From assembly GCF_014634805.1 (NCBI RefSeq), contig NZ_BMBS01000008.1, forward strand, positions 1-55,304: a DNA stretch of 55,304 nt, read 5' to 3'. A model generated the notes under the pieces. That model had not been told where the DNA came from. It did no database searches and was given only the letters and a program-made list of their open reading frames with translations. The position numbers and the translations under genes are program-made. The DNA comes from Leuconostoc falkenbergense. GTDB lineage: Bacteria > Bacillota > Bacilli > Lactobacillales > Lactobacillaceae. Positions 23,137-32,484 of this stretch are shown here, piece by piece; positions within the stretch are counted from its first letter, which is position 1; every line of letters starts with the position of its first letter.

Positions 23137-23830
23137 AATTTTCTGGTTTATCCTCACCGGGATGGGCTGCAAGCCAATTCAATTCGGCTTGCGTTTTCCG
23201 TAAATAATTGGGATTGAAATCAGCAATATGAGACGTTGGTGTTGCGGCGATACCTAATTTGATAATGCTTTTACCCTCAGGTAAACTATCTTCTGGCGTC
23301 AATACTGACGCACGATCACCAAATTGTTCGTGAATTTGGTCAAGAAATGGCGTCGTATCACCCATGAATAAAATATTATCTGACTGCGTCTTCAAGAAAG
23401 CAAATAGGTTGCTGATTGGCTGATGAGACTCTGGAAAAATTGACTTTTCTTCTTGATAGACACCAGCAAAAACATTTTGATTACGTGCGTCAAAAAGAGG
23501 CACAACGAGACCATCAAACGAAATTTGTGATGCTAAAACAGCTAGACTAGAAACACCAACTAATTCGGTATTTAATGTATCTGCCAAAACTTTCGCCACA
23601 GTAACACCAATTCGTAATCCTGTAAATGAACCTGGTCCTTGTGCCACAACAATACGATCAATATTTTGCAACTGCCATTTTTGACTTGCCAAAGCAGACT
23701 TAATAGCTGGCAATAACTGAATCGAATGATTTCGCGCTATATTGGTCGTAAAGACCTGTTTAATTTGTTCATCTTCTGCCAAACTCACTGTCAGTGGTTG
23801 GTTACTTGTATCAAATGCTAAAATCTTCAT
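23120..23830 (-). CDS. tsaB: tRNA t6A biosynthesis protein TsaB
   Basis: The 236-residue TsaD paralogue has the N-terminal LAFDTSNQPLTVSL and the central GPGSFTGLRIGV near 66-77. It dimerises with TsaD and is required for t6A formation. It is the first gene of the operon after the ptsI terminator. Confidence 0.93.
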   Translation of the reverse strand: MKILAFDTSNQPLTVSLAEDEQIKQVFTTNIARNHSIQLLPAIKSALASQKWQLQNIDRIVVAQGPGSFTGLRIGVTVAKVLADTLNTELVGVSSLAVLASQISFDGLVVPLFDARNQNVFAGVYQEEKSIFPESHQPISNLFAFLKTQSDNILFMGDTTPFLDQIHEQFGDRASVLTPEDSLPEGKSIIKLGIAATPTSHIADFNPNYLRKTQAELNWLAAHPGEDKPENYVFEV

Positions 23831-23846
23831 AAGTTTAATTTTATCA

Positions 23847-23870
23847 CAAAAAAGCTGCCATAAGGCAGCC
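23847..23870 (-). terminator. ptsHI terminator
   Basis: GGCTGCC-TTAT-GGCAGC followed by TTTTTT on the minus strand, 11 bp past the ptsI stop. Confidence 0.85.
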
Positions 23871-23880
23871 GTTCAAAACA

Positions 23881-25596
23881 TTATTGTGTGACTTCTTTAA
23901 CGAGTGCAATCACTTCGTCATTGGTTTCAGCATCTAACGCTTGCTTAGCCAATTCAGCCATCTTTGTTGTATCTAATTTTTTCATCAACGAACGCGTCTG
24001 CAAAACTGACGGTGCGCTCATAGAGAATTCATCCAAGCCCATACCCATCAAAATAGGAACAGCGATTGGATCGCCAGCCATCTCACCACACATCGCAACA
24101 AACTTACCTTCGTTGTGAGCAGCAGCAATAACGTTATTAATCAAACGCAAAATTGATGGATTATAAGGTTGGTAAAGGTAGGCAACCCGATCATTACCAC
24201 GATCAGCAGCCATTGTATAACCAATCAAATCATTGGTACCAATTGAGAAAAAGTCAACTTCTTTAGCAAATTTATCCGCTAACATGGCAGCTGCCGGGAT
24301 TTCAATCATGATACCAAGCTTAATGTCACCAACTTTAACACCGGATTCTTCAAGCTTAGTTCGTTCTTCAATATAGATTTTCTTGGCGGCACGGAATTCA
24401 CCAAGTGTCGCAATCATTGGAAACATAATCCACAAGTTACCAAAGGCTGACGCTCTTAGTAACGCACGTAATTGTGTTCTAAATATTTCAGTTTGATCCA
24501 ATGAAATGCGGATGGCACGATAGCCTAAGAAAGGATTTTCTTCTTCTGGCAATTGCCAATAGCTCAAATGCTTGTCACCGCCAATATCCATTGTTCTAAC
24601 AGTAACCGGCTTGTCACCCATTTTTTCAACAACAGCTTTATAGGCTTCAAACTGTTCATCTTCAGTTGGCAAATGGTCTGATTCCATATAAAGGAATTCA
24701 GTACGATAAAGCCCAATACCTTCAGAACCATTATCTAAGACCGCAGCCATATCCTTTGGTGAACCAATATTAGCACCGACGACAAACTCTTTACCATCCG
24801 CGGAAACAGATTGTTCATCTTTAAGCTTTGCCCACTCAGCGCGTTGTGCGAGATAGTCATCAGCCTTTTTTTGATACGTTGCTAATGTGTCGTCGTCTGG
24901 ATTGGCAATCACATCCCCAGTCAAACCATCAACAATGACTAAGTCGCCAGCAGAAATTTCCTTTGTTGCAACATCAGAACCAACAACAGCAGGAATCTCT
25001 AATGTACGCGCCATGATTGAAGCATGCGCTGTACGACCACCTAAATCAGTTAAAATACCCTTAACAAATTGGCGATCTAACTGTGCTGTGTCAGATGGTG
25101 TCAAATCCTTTGAGACTAGCACCACTTCTTCATCAATCAGCGCAGGATTAGGTAGTGAAACATTCAATAAATGCGACATAATTCGCTTTGTCACATCACG
25201 AATATCTGCTGCACGTTCTTGCATGTACTCATTGTCTGTCATTGCTTCGAACATGCCAATATACATATCCGTCACTTCTTTAACAGCAGCTTCAGCGTTC
25301 ACCTTATCATCAGCAATCTTTTGCTTGATTGCCCCAGACATTTCAGGATCAGCTAACACCATCAAATGCGCTTCAAAAACTTGCGCTTCAGAAGCACCAA
25401 GATTTTTTTCAGCTTTTGATTTAATTAAAGTTACATCTTCACTAGAAGCCTTCAAAGCATCGTCGACACGTGCTTGTTCAGCCGTCACATCATTAATTGT
25501 TTTTTTGTCAAAAGACAAATCAGGATCAACTAACAAGTAGGCTTTGGCAATTGCCACACCATTACTTGCCGCGATTCCTTTGAAGTTCTTAGTCAT
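23881..25596 (-). CDS. ptsI: PTS enzyme I (phosphoenolpyruvate-protein phosphotransferase)
   Basis: The 571-residue protein has the HPr-binding N-terminal domain, the phosphorylated His in [19 protein letters not shown] near 189, and the PEP-binding C-terminal barrel with [12 protein letters not shown] near 290 and the Cys motif AMCGEMAGD near 500. It moves phosphate from PEP to HPr. The gene begins 2 bp after ptsH and is followed by a terminator. Confidence 0.97.
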   Translation of the reverse strand: MTKNFKGIAASNGVAIAKAYLLVDPDLSFDKKTINDVTAEQARVDDALKASSEDVTLIKSKAEKNLGASEAQVFEAHLMVLADPEMSGAIKQKIADDKVNAEAAVKEVTDMYIGMFEAMTDNEYMQERAADIRDVTKRIMSHLLNVSLPNPALIDEEVVLVSKDLTPSDTAQLDRQFVKGILTDLGGRTAHASIMARTLEIPAVVGSDVATKEISAGDLVIVDGLTGDVIANPDDDTLATYQKKADDYLAQRAEWAKLKDEQSVSADGKEFVVGANIGSPKDMAAVLDNGSEGIGLYRTEFLYMESDHLPTEDEQFEAYKAVVEKMGDKPVTVRTMDIGGDKHLSYWQLPEEENPFLGYRAIRISLDQTEIFRTQLRALLRASAFGNLWIMFPMIATLGEFRAAKKIYIEERTKLEESGVKVGDIKLGIMIEIPAAAMLADKFAKEVDFFSIGTNDLIGYTMAADRGNDRVAYLYQPYNPSILRLINNVIAAAHNEGKFVAMCGEMAGDPIAVPILMGMGLDEFSMSAPSVLQTRSLMKKLDTTKMAELAKQALDAETNDEVIALVKEVTQ

Positions 25597-25598
25597 TG

Positions 25599-25868
25599 TT
25601 ATTCTGCGAGTCCTTCTGTGCCCATTGCTTCTACGATAGCTGCCATAGCAGCTTCTTCATCATCACCTTCAGTTTTGATTGTAACATCAGCACCTTGGCC
25701 AACACCCAATGACATTACACCCATGATTGACTTCAAGTTAACATCCTTACCTTGATATGACAAAGTAACATCAGAAGCAAACTTTGAAGCTGCTTGTACT
25801 AACAAAGTTGCTGGACGTGCGTGAATACCAGTTTCTGCTACGATATGAAAATCTTTTGATTGTGCCAT
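25599..25868 (-). CDS. ptsH: Phosphocarrier protein HPr
   Basis: The 89-residue protein has the catalytic His15 in [13 protein letters not shown] and the regulatory Ser46 in [12 protein letters not shown]. HPr passes phosphate to sugar enzymes II, and its Ser-phosphorylated form is the corepressor of CcpA. AAAGGAGAA precedes the ATG. Confidence 0.97.
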   Translation of the reverse strand: MAQSKDFHIVAETGIHARPATLLVQAASKFASDVTLSYQGKDVNLKSIMGVMSLGVGQGADVTIKTEGDDEEAAMAAIVEAMGTEGLAE

Positions 25869-25910
25869 GATTAATTTCTCCTTTTTAGCTGTTAATCAGC
25901 TTCTGAATAT

Positions 25911-25939
25911 AGTTTATCAAAGCGCTTACAAAATATCAA
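25911..25939 (-). promoter_or_regulatory. ptsHI promoter with cre-like site in the spacer
   Basis: TTGATA (plus 25934-25939), 17 bp, TAAACT (plus 25911-25916) on the minus strand. The spacer contains TGTAAGCGCTTTGA, close to the CcpA cre consensus, so CcpA could block polymerase directly. Confidence 0.7.
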
Positions 25940-26009
25940 GTAAAAAAAAGCACAAATCGCCGTTGTATCAAGCCATGACGCTGAAAACGCCTATCTAACA
26001 ACGTTTTAA

Positions 26010-26025
26010 ATGTAAACGTTTACAT
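26010..26025. promoter_or_regulatory. Perfect palindromic cre site upstream of ptsHI
   Basis: ATGTAAACGTTTACAT is a perfect 16-bp palindrome that fits the cre consensus for CcpA. It lies about 70 bp upstream of the ptsHI -35, so it may work with the spacer site. Confidence 0.75.
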
Positions 26026-26107
26026 TTTGTTCACAATTTATTTTCTGTAAATTGAAAATATAGGTGTCATCTTGACACTGAACTTGATAACAATACTATC
26101 AATTATA

Positions 26108-26140
26108 AAAAGAAAAACGTCTTTACGACGTTTTTCTTTT
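26108..26140 (-). terminator. Terminator of the sua5/prmC/prfA operon
   Basis: A 14-bp stem (AAAAGAAAAACGTC and its complement, loop TTTAC). On the minus strand it ends in T-rich sequence; it overlaps the stop codon of the Sua5 gene. Confidence 0.8.
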
Positions 26141-27152
26141 ACACACTAAACTCTTGATTTCCTGCCGCCTTACCCAGCCGATTGTTAAATGCCTTACCAA
26201 TGCCAATTGGTGACATTTTTTCAACATAGATAGTGGCAACTGTGGCTTCATCGTCATAATAACGTAAACCAGCAAATAGTTGTTCTGTGGCTGTTTCTAA
26301 TGACTCGCCAAGTGACCACGTTTTTTCTTTGGGAATTGCCATTGCTGCAATCGTTGCATCTTGTGCCATCACAACATCATTTTTTTGCAACACTTCTTTT
26401 AAGGTCAGTGCATCTAATCGGTCAAACATCACTACATTTTTATCTGGGGCATAGTGACGATATTTCATACCTGGTGCTTTTGGTGTGACATCGCTAGCAA
26501 CTGATTTCGTGCTGGTTGCGTCAACAACCCTCACACCTAACACTGCTTCTAATTGTTGCTGTGTCACCGCACCAGGACGAAGAATTGTGGGTGTCGTTGC
26601 TGACATATCAATAACTGTCGATTCAACACCCACAGTTGTTGGACCATCATCCACAATTCCTGCAATTTTGCCCTGCATATCATGCCATACGTGTTGCGCC
26701 GTTGTAGGTGATGGCTTGCCAGAAATATTAGCGCTTGGTCCGACAATTGGTACACCAGCCACGCGTATTAATTGACGCGCAGCATCATTATCTGGTAGTC
26801 GAAAGGCCACTGTCTGCAAGCCGCCGGTGACGATCATCTCAACACGTCCAGGCTTGATAGGCAAAATAATGGTCAGAGAACCCGGCCAGAATGCTGCCAT
26901 CAAAGTCTTAGCAGCTTCAGAAATCACCACAAACTCATCTAATTGTGATTCATCAGCAACAGTCATAATCAAAGGGTTATCACTCGGACGTCCCTTTGCC
27001 GTAAATACCTTTTGTACTGCTGCCTCGTTTGTTGCATCAGCACCCAAACCATAGACCGTCTCTGTTGGAAATGCGACAACCTCACCTTGTTGTAATAATG
27101 CACTTGCTTCAGCTAATGACTGCTTATCTGTTTTAAAAATTGTTGTTTTCAT
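26139..27152 (-). CDS. L-threonylcarbamoyladenylate synthase, Sua5 type
   Basis: The 337-residue protein has a YrdC domain (VVAFPTETVYGLGADATN, KGRPSDNPL, GPSANISGKPSPT) and the C-terminal Sua5 domain (APGMKYRHYAPD onward). It makes the TC-AMP donor used by TsaB/TsaD, so the whole t6A pathway is encoded within 6 kb. It overlaps prmC by 4 bp (ATGA). Confidence 0.95.
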   Translation of the reverse strand: MKTTIFKTDKQSLAEASALLQQGEVVAFPTETVYGLGADATNEAAVQKVFTAKGRPSDNPLIMTVADESQLDEFVVISEAAKTLMAAFWPGSLTIILPIKPGRVEMIVTGGLQTVAFRLPDNDAARQLIRVAGVPIVGPSANISGKPSPTTAQHVWHDMQGKIAGIVDDGPTTVGVESTVIDMSATTPTILRPGAVTQQQLEAVLGVRVVDATSTKSVASDVTPKAPGMKYRHYAPDKNVVMFDRLDALTLKEVLQKNDVVMAQDATIAAMAIPKEKTWSLGESLETATEQLFAGLRYYDDEATVATIYVEKMSPIGIGKAFNNRLGKAAGNQEFSV

Positions 27153-28141
27153 TTCTCCACTCGAATCATGCGGTCAAGTCCCGCAAAGTCTTGCCGCAAT
27201 GTTATTTTGGCGTTGGGTAACGCCGCTTTCATCAAATTAACTACCGCTGGTCCTTGTTGATAACCGATTTCGAAGTACGCGCGTCCGTGTTCTGTTAAAT
27301 GTTCATCTAACCCAGCAGCGATTCGTTCATAAATGTCCAAACCATCATGATCCGCAAATAACGCTGTATGTGGCTCAAATGTCAACACACTCGCATCCAT
27401 CTCGTGCTTATCTTGGGTCGCAATATAAGGCGGATTACTGACAATAATGTCAAACACTAGTCCATCTAATTGACCATACACATCACTTTTGGCAAAGTGT
27501 AAAAATGACAATTCGAAGCGTTGCGCATTAGCTTGCGCAATAGTCAGTGCACCGTCAGAAATATCTGTTGCAAAGCCACGCACACGCTGATTTTCCAACA
27601 TTAATGTTTCAATAATAGCACCGCTACCAGTACCAATATCTAACACAGAGACCGGTTGAACGCCCGATCCAGCATCTTTTAGAATCCAATCGACTAACTC
27701 TTCGGTTTCCGGTCTGGGAACCAACACCCGTTCATCCACTAAAAACTCACGACCAAAGAAAGGGGCATGACCCAAAATGTATTGTGGCGGCCTATTCTTT
27801 ACCAATTCAGAGACCCACTTGGGCCAAACAGTCGCTAACGCTGCCGGCATTTGTCGACTCATGTTAGCGCGCAACATGCCATAGTTAATGTTAAACGCAC
27901 CACTTAACAAAAAGTCCAGATTATCTTTCGCATCTTGTTCAGACATTCCAGCTTGGCGCAATTCAATTAACGCCCACTTTTTGGCCTCAATTAATGAAAT
28001 TTTGACATGACTTAAGTCAGTTGGCTTTTTAATATCATCCCATTCAAACCATTTTGGTGCATTTAGCTTGTCCGATTGATTGTTGGCTTGTGGCTTGGAT
28101 GAACCAAATTGTGGTGGCGTATCAAAATGCTTATCTGTCAT
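27149..28141 (-). CDS. prmC: Release factor glutamine methyltransferase PrmC
   Basis: The 330-residue protein has the SAM-binding [13 protein letters not shown] near 168 and the substrate-binding NPPY motif ([16 protein letters not shown]) near 235. It methylates the Gln of the GGQ motif in release factors. It carries about 45 extra N-terminal residues (Ser/Asn/Gln-rich) beyond the typical length of about 280. It overlaps prfA by 4 bp. Confidence 0.95.
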   Translation of the reverse strand: MTDKHFDTPPQFGSSKPQANNQSDKLNAPKWFEWDDIKKPTDLSHVKISLIEAKKWALIELRQAGMSEQDAKDNLDFLLSGAFNINYGMLRANMSRQMPAALATVWPKWVSELVKNRPPQYILGHAPFFGREFLVDERVLVPRPETEELVDWILKDAGSGVQPVSVLDIGTGSGAIIETLMLENQRVRGFATDISDGALTIAQANAQRFELSFLHFAKSDVYGQLDGLVFDIIVSNPPYIATQDKHEMDASVLTFEPHTALFADHDGLDIYERIAAGLDEHLTEHGRAYFEIGYQQGPAVVNLMKAALPNAKITLRQDFAGLDRMIRVEK

Positions 28142-29208
28142 TTGTTTAATTCCGCCAGTTTAGCCGTCTGATCAGCAATAACAAGGGCGTCAATAACTTC
28201 ACCCAAATCACCGTTCATGATTCGGTCGAGTTTATTCAATGTTAACCCAATGCGGTGATCAGTAACACGATTTTGCGGATAATTATAAGTGCGAATCCGT
28301 TCAGAGCGATCTCCCGTTCCCACTGCAGATTTACGTTTCTCAGCATATTCTGCTTCATTTTGTTGCGCATAAAAATCATAGACACGACTCGCTAACAACT
28401 TTCGCGCTTTATCACGGTTTTTAATTTGTGTGCGTTCTTCTTGCATTTTAACCATAATACCCGTAGGTTTATGGATTAAACGCACTGCTGTTGAAACTTT
28501 ATTGACGTTTTGACCACCGGCACCACCTGAACGGAAGAACTCTTCTTCCAAATCGGATTCGTTTAGCTCAAAATCAATATCTTCAAATTCGGGCATCACA
28601 CCAACCGTTGCTATTGAGGTATGGACACGTCCTTGTGTTTCTGTTGCAGGGACACGTTGCACACGATGCGCACCACTTTCAAACTTTAACTTTGAATAGA
28701 CGCTGTCGCCTGTAATCATTACCGCAACTTCCTTGTAACCACCAACTTCTGTTGTGGACTCATCAATAATACTCAATGACCAATTTTGCCGTTCAGCATA
28801 GCGACGATACATATCTAACAAATCGGCTGCAAATAAAGATGATTCGTCACCACCAGCAGCACCACGAATTTCCATGATAATATTTTTGTCATCATTAGGA
28901 TCTTGAGGTAGCATCAAAACCTTGAGTTTATCTTCTAGTTCTTCTTGTTCTGGCTTGAGACTATTCAAATCTTCTTTGGCTAATGGCGCCATTTCAGGAT
29001 CATCTAGTAAATCCTGCGCATCTTGAATATCTTGGATAACTTGCTGATAACGATGATAGACCTCAACTGTTTCACGGATACTACCCGCTTCTTTTGATAG
29101 TGCCATATAGTGCTGTCCGTCATTCATTACCTCGGGATCGGCGAGTTGTTCATTTAATTCGTCATAACGATCAACGACGGTTTGTAATTGTTGAAATATT
29201 GGATTCAT
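28138..29208 (-). CDS. prfA: Peptide chain release factor 1
   Basis: The 356-residue protein has the codon-recognition segment and the GGQ loop in [16 protein letters not shown] near 225-240, followed by [21 protein letters not shown]. It reads UAA and UAG stop codons. Its substrate-modifying enzyme is encoded directly downstream. Confidence 0.97.
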   Translation of the reverse strand: MNPIFQQLQTVVDRYDELNEQLADPEVMNDGQHYMALSKEAGSIRETVEVYHRYQQVIQDIQDAQDLLDDPEMAPLAKEDLNSLKPEQEELEDKLKVLMLPQDPNDDKNIIMEIRGAAGGDESSLFAADLLDMYRRYAERQNWSLSIIDESTTEVGGYKEVAVMITGDSVYSKLKFESGAHRVQRVPATETQGRVHTSIATVGVMPEFEDIDFELNESDLEEEFFRSGGAGGQNVNKVSTAVRLIHKPTGIMVKMQEERTQIKNRDKARKLLASRVYDFYAQQNEAEYAEKRKSAVGTGDRSERIRTYNYPQNRVTDHRIGLTLNKLDRIMNGDLGEVIDALVIADQTAKLAELNK

Positions 29209-29253
29209 ATTTTCCTCCGTTATTATGTACGAGAATAATTAGTTCTCATCAAA

Positions 29254-29871
29254 TTAATGCGATAGTAGTTGGTCAATTTTGTCTTGATCGGGGTGATACC
29301 AGTGAAAGCGGCAAGTTGGAATATACGCTTCATCACCACCGATAAACACTTGTGCCCCTTCACGTTGCGGTTTGCCATCAACAATTCGCAGTTGTGTCGT
29401 CGCTTTTTTGCCACAAAAAGAGCAAATTGTTTTCATTTCTTCTAATTTGTCAGCCATTTCGATCAAGCGCTTGGAACCAGCAAACAATTGATTGAACGCG
29501 TCTTGTTTCAGTCCAAAGGCCATGACCGGTATATGTAGCGTGTCAACCGCATAAGCCAATTGGTCGACTTGTTCTGGCTGCAAAAACTGTGCTTCATCTA
29601 CCAATACTGCGGCTAAATTATCATCTTTGGCCGCTTTAATCACTTCGTACAAATTTTCTGTTTCGTGTACGGCCATGGCGTCGCGCGACATCCCAATACG
29701 ACTAGCAATTTTGCCAACACCGTCACGTGTATCAACACTGGGGGTCATTAACAACACCTTGCGTCCCTGCGATTCATAATTGTGCGCCACTTTCAAAATT
29801 TCAATTGACTTGCCCGAGCTCATTGCGCCATATTCAAAAAATAATTGTGCCAAACCACTACCTCTTCTCAA
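29254..29871 (-). CDS. tdk: Thymidine kinase
   Basis: The 205-residue protein has the P-loop FEYGAMSSGKSIEILK near 12-27, the Walker B-like VLVDEAQFL near 95 and a zinc ribbon (CSFCGKKA and a later Cys). It salvages thymidine. It opens the tdk-prfA-prmC-sua5 operon, the usual order in Firmicutes. Confidence 0.95.
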   Translation of the reverse strand: MRRGSGLAQLFFEYGAMSSGKSIEILKVAHNYESQGRKVLLMTPSVDTRDGVGKIASRIGMSRDAMAVHETENLYEVIKAAKDDNLAAVLVDEAQFLQPEQVDQLAYAVDTLHIPVMAFGLKQDAFNQLFAGSKRLIEMADKLEEMKTICSFCGKKATTQLRIVDGKPQREGAQVFIGGDEAYIPTCRFHWYHPDQDKIDQLLSH

Positions 29872-29906
29872 ACCAAACTATTTCAATTATACCAAATTAC
29901 AACAAC

Positions 29907-29935
29907 AAAAAAGCACGACAATGTCGTACTTTTTC
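29907..29935 (-). terminator. Terminator of the organophosphate antiporter gene
   Basis: AGTACGACA-TTG-TCGTGCT followed by TTTTTT on the minus strand, shortly after the stop at 29941. Confidence 0.75.
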
Positions 29936-29940
29936 ACACA

Positions 29941-31302
29941 TTATATCAAGTGTTCATGTGCTGCTTTTTGTATAGCTTGCTTTTGCCAAACCATGATTAG
30001 AATTAATAATACAAATGCCAAACTTGCCGCCGAGTAAAGCACTGTATTACTAGCCGTCCATCCAAAATGAGCCACTAAAATACCAATTAGTGCCGTCGCC
30101 GCCACTTCACCAACTAAATATTGGAAAAATCCCATAAATCCTGTTGATGACCCAACAGCAAACTTTGGAACTGCTTCGTTAACCATTAAACCAACCAAAG
30201 TCAACGGTGCATATATCAAAGTACTCATCAAGATTAATACAACGACAATTACCGCATGATTAGTTGCGGTGAAATAGACCGTCAAGCAACCAATTAGTGC
30301 CAAGACTGAAACGATACATACCAACGCACGTTTGCCCTTCAAGAAATCTGACACTGCACCTAAAATAATCACACCCGGTACGGCTGCTAATTCAAAGATA
30401 CCAACCAACCACTTTGCCCATGAGGCATCAAAACCTTTAAATTGGTGTAAGTAACTTGGTATCCAAGACATCACACCGTACCGCACTAAGTAAAGTGACA
30501 TTGACGTCAACGTAATTGCCCAGACAATTTTATTATTTAAAATATAGTGTCGGAAAACAAACCAAATTGATTGTTGCGTGGTGTCGCCTTCAACTGTCTC
30601 ACCGTCTTGTAGGACAGTCACTTCACCTGTATATTCAGCAATCGAAGGCAGTCCAACGGTTGCTGGCCGATCGGCGCCTAAAATCGCAATTAAAATCGCA
30701 ATCACGGCAGAAACAGCTGATGCTGTGTAAAAGATAGCAGCTATTGAGTGTGAAAACATCAAAATCGAAAACTCAACAATTGCCACACAAGCAAAGGCAC
30801 CCGCATTATGGACGGAAGACCAAACAGCATAAACCGTCCCACGCCATTTTTTACCCCACCATAATTGAATGAGTTTTTGTGCAGCAGGTGCACCCATTCC
30901 CTGTGTCACAGAAATCAAAATCATCAGAAACATCATGACATAAAGATTTCGAGTTGAACCTAGGAATAAATTCAAAATTGCTGAGCCCATTAATCCTGCT
31001 GCTAAATAATAACGTGGATTCGATTTGTCACTCAACGCACCCATAAACAACTTGGAAATACCATATCCTACACCGAAACAGGCTAATACTAAACCAATAT
31101 CTGCGGTCGTAAAATGATAAGCTTTCATAATATCATTTTGCTCAGTGGTAAAAATCAAGCGAATAATATAGTAGCCTATATAACCCACCACAGCTGAAAA
31201 TAGTACGCCTACTTGGCGCCACTTATAGGTGGCTGCAATTTTTTCTTGTGGTACTTTTTGGGTGGCATCTGGTGCCGCCATTAAAAACTTAAATGGATTC
31301 AT
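29941..31302 (-). CDS. MFS organophosphate:phosphate antiporter (GlpT/UhpT type)
   Basis: The 453-residue protein has 12 predicted membrane segments, the OPA signature region GYGISKLFMGALSDKSNPR near 75-95, and conserved Arg residues in helices 1 and 7 (YYIIRLIF; YLVRYGVMSWIPSYL). The family exchanges inorganic phosphate for glycerol-3-phosphate or hexose phosphates. The substrate cannot be decided by eye. Single gene with its own terminator. Confidence 0.85.
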   Translation of the reverse strand: MNPFKFLMAAPDATQKVPQEKIAATYKWRQVGVLFSAVVGYIGYYIIRLIFTTEQNDIMKAYHFTTADIGLVLACFGVGYGISKLFMGALSDKSNPRYYLAAGLMGSAILNLFLGSTRNLYVMMFLMILISVTQGMGAPAAQKLIQLWWGKKWRGTVYAVWSSVHNAGAFACVAIVEFSILMFSHSIAAIFYTASAVSAVIAILIAILGADRPATVGLPSIAEYTGEVTVLQDGETVEGDTTQQSIWFVFRHYILNNKIVWAITLTSMSLYLVRYGVMSWIPSYLHQFKGFDASWAKWLVGIFELAAVPGVIILGAVSDFLKGKRALVCIVSVLALIGCLTVYFTATNHAVIVVVLILMSTLIYAPLTLVGLMVNEAVPKFAVGSSTGFMGFFQYLVGEVAATALIGILVAHFGWTASNTVLYSAASLAFVLLILIMVWQKQAIQKAAHEHLI

Positions 31303-31341
31303 CTCTTTTCTCGCATTCGTTATTTATAAGTCACTACCGCT

Positions 31342-32265
31342 TCAAGTACCTGTTGGTGTGTCTCCCATTGTCCACGTATATTCAGCTTGATATGACTTCG
31401 CTTTAAGCGTGATATTCTTTGGAATTTCTAGGTAAAAACCGTTATTAACACGATCACCTTGTGAAAACAATGAACTACCAACAATATTGCCTGCCGTTGC
31501 CCAGTTACCACTATCAGGATTATCAGTCTGCCCTTTGAGTGACCCATACTCATAGGTGATCGTACCAAAAGTAGCTGCTGACATACCACTAGCCATGGTT
31601 GTAACACTATCATTTAGCGTGGTCGCGGGACCAGCCCCAAAATCACCATGCCAACTTGATTTAAATTGTGTTGCATGACCAGTATCCCCAGCAGCCACCA
31701 TATTACCCGAAATCGTATAGTCAAATCCTGCATCTGCTTTAAGCAAAATACCCGGTTGAATATCAGAAGATGTCTGATCGTCATCATCTATATAAGTACC
31801 TGTAAACGGTTGTGACATTCTGATTGAAACATTCAGTTGTGAGGCGGCCACTTTCCCTGCGCGTTGATCAACCAATTGCACAAACGGACGTAAATACTTA
31901 GTTTGATATCCTGTGCCTGTCGCAATTTGATTTGCATTGACCAGTGGCTTAACATGGTATGAACTACCTGTGTCAGTAGCAATGCTTTCGTTTCGAAGAT
32001 CAACCGCATTGATTTCTCCAAAATTGTAAACCGGCAAGTGAGAGATACCGAAGCCTTCCCCACCAACTAATGTCATCTCTGAATCGTTGACTGTGGCGCC
32101 CATATCACCCCAATCTGGATTGGTATTTGTTGTGGATAGCGTGTTGTTGTTTTCAACATCAAATGTAAAACCGTTTGAAATCGAACCATAGTCATCGGCA
32201 TAAACACTTATTGGGGCCAACATCATGGCCGCTAAACACGTCATTAAGATTTTAGCCTTTATCAT
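31342..32265 (-). CDS. WxL-domain surface protein
   Basis: The 307-residue precursor has a signal peptide (about 1-23, cut after VYA-DD) and a C-terminal half typical of WxL domains, ending EYTWTMGDTPTG. The first W-x-L element is replaced by a LNVSIR segment. WxL domains attach non-covalently to peptidoglycan. It belongs to a short WxL locus with the large gene upstream, but no DUF916 scaffold gene is present. Confidence 0.75.
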   Translation of the reverse strand: MIKAKILMTCLAAMMLAPISVYADDYGSISNGFTFDVENNNTLSTTNTNPDWGDMGATVNDSEMTLVGGEGFGISHLPVYNFGEINAVDLRNESIATDTGSSYHVKPLVNANQIATGTGYQTKYLRPFVQLVDQRAGKVAASQLNVSIRMSQPFTGTYIDDDDQTSSDIQPGILLKADAGFDYTISGNMVAAGDTGHATQFKSSWHGDFGAGPATTLNDSVTTMASGMSAATFGTITYEYGSLKGQTDNPDSGNWATAGNIVGSSLFSQGDRVNNGFYLEIPKNITLKAKSYQAEYTWTMGDTPTGT

Positions 32266-32356
32266 GTTTTCTCCTATTACACTACTTGTTTTCTTTCACT
32301 AGTCAGTGAGCTGTTAAAAACGCAACGCTATACACATTTATGATTTTTTTGATTGT

Positions 32357-32364
32357 CCCCCCCC
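32357..32364. repeat. Homopolymer tract (C8/G8) upstream of the WxL gene
   Basis: Eight C on the plus strand, about 92 bp upstream of the WxL start. A G7 tract lies at 35594-35600 upstream of the neighbouring large gene. Tracts like these can vary in length, but a link to a promoter is not shown. Confidence 0.5.
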
Positions 32365-32484
32365 GCTTACTTCAATTTTGAATCAGGCGTCTTAGCCATG
32401 ACGTCGCCTGTTTTAGAATACGTTAAAATTGTGATCATTTTGCGAGGAATTATCGACTAAATTCGGAATATTCTACCCACCACA

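Noticed and set aside
24887-25540. 217-codon open frame on the plus strand
   Set aside because: It is antisense to ptsI, which is unmistakable, and has no recognisable domain or ribosome site.
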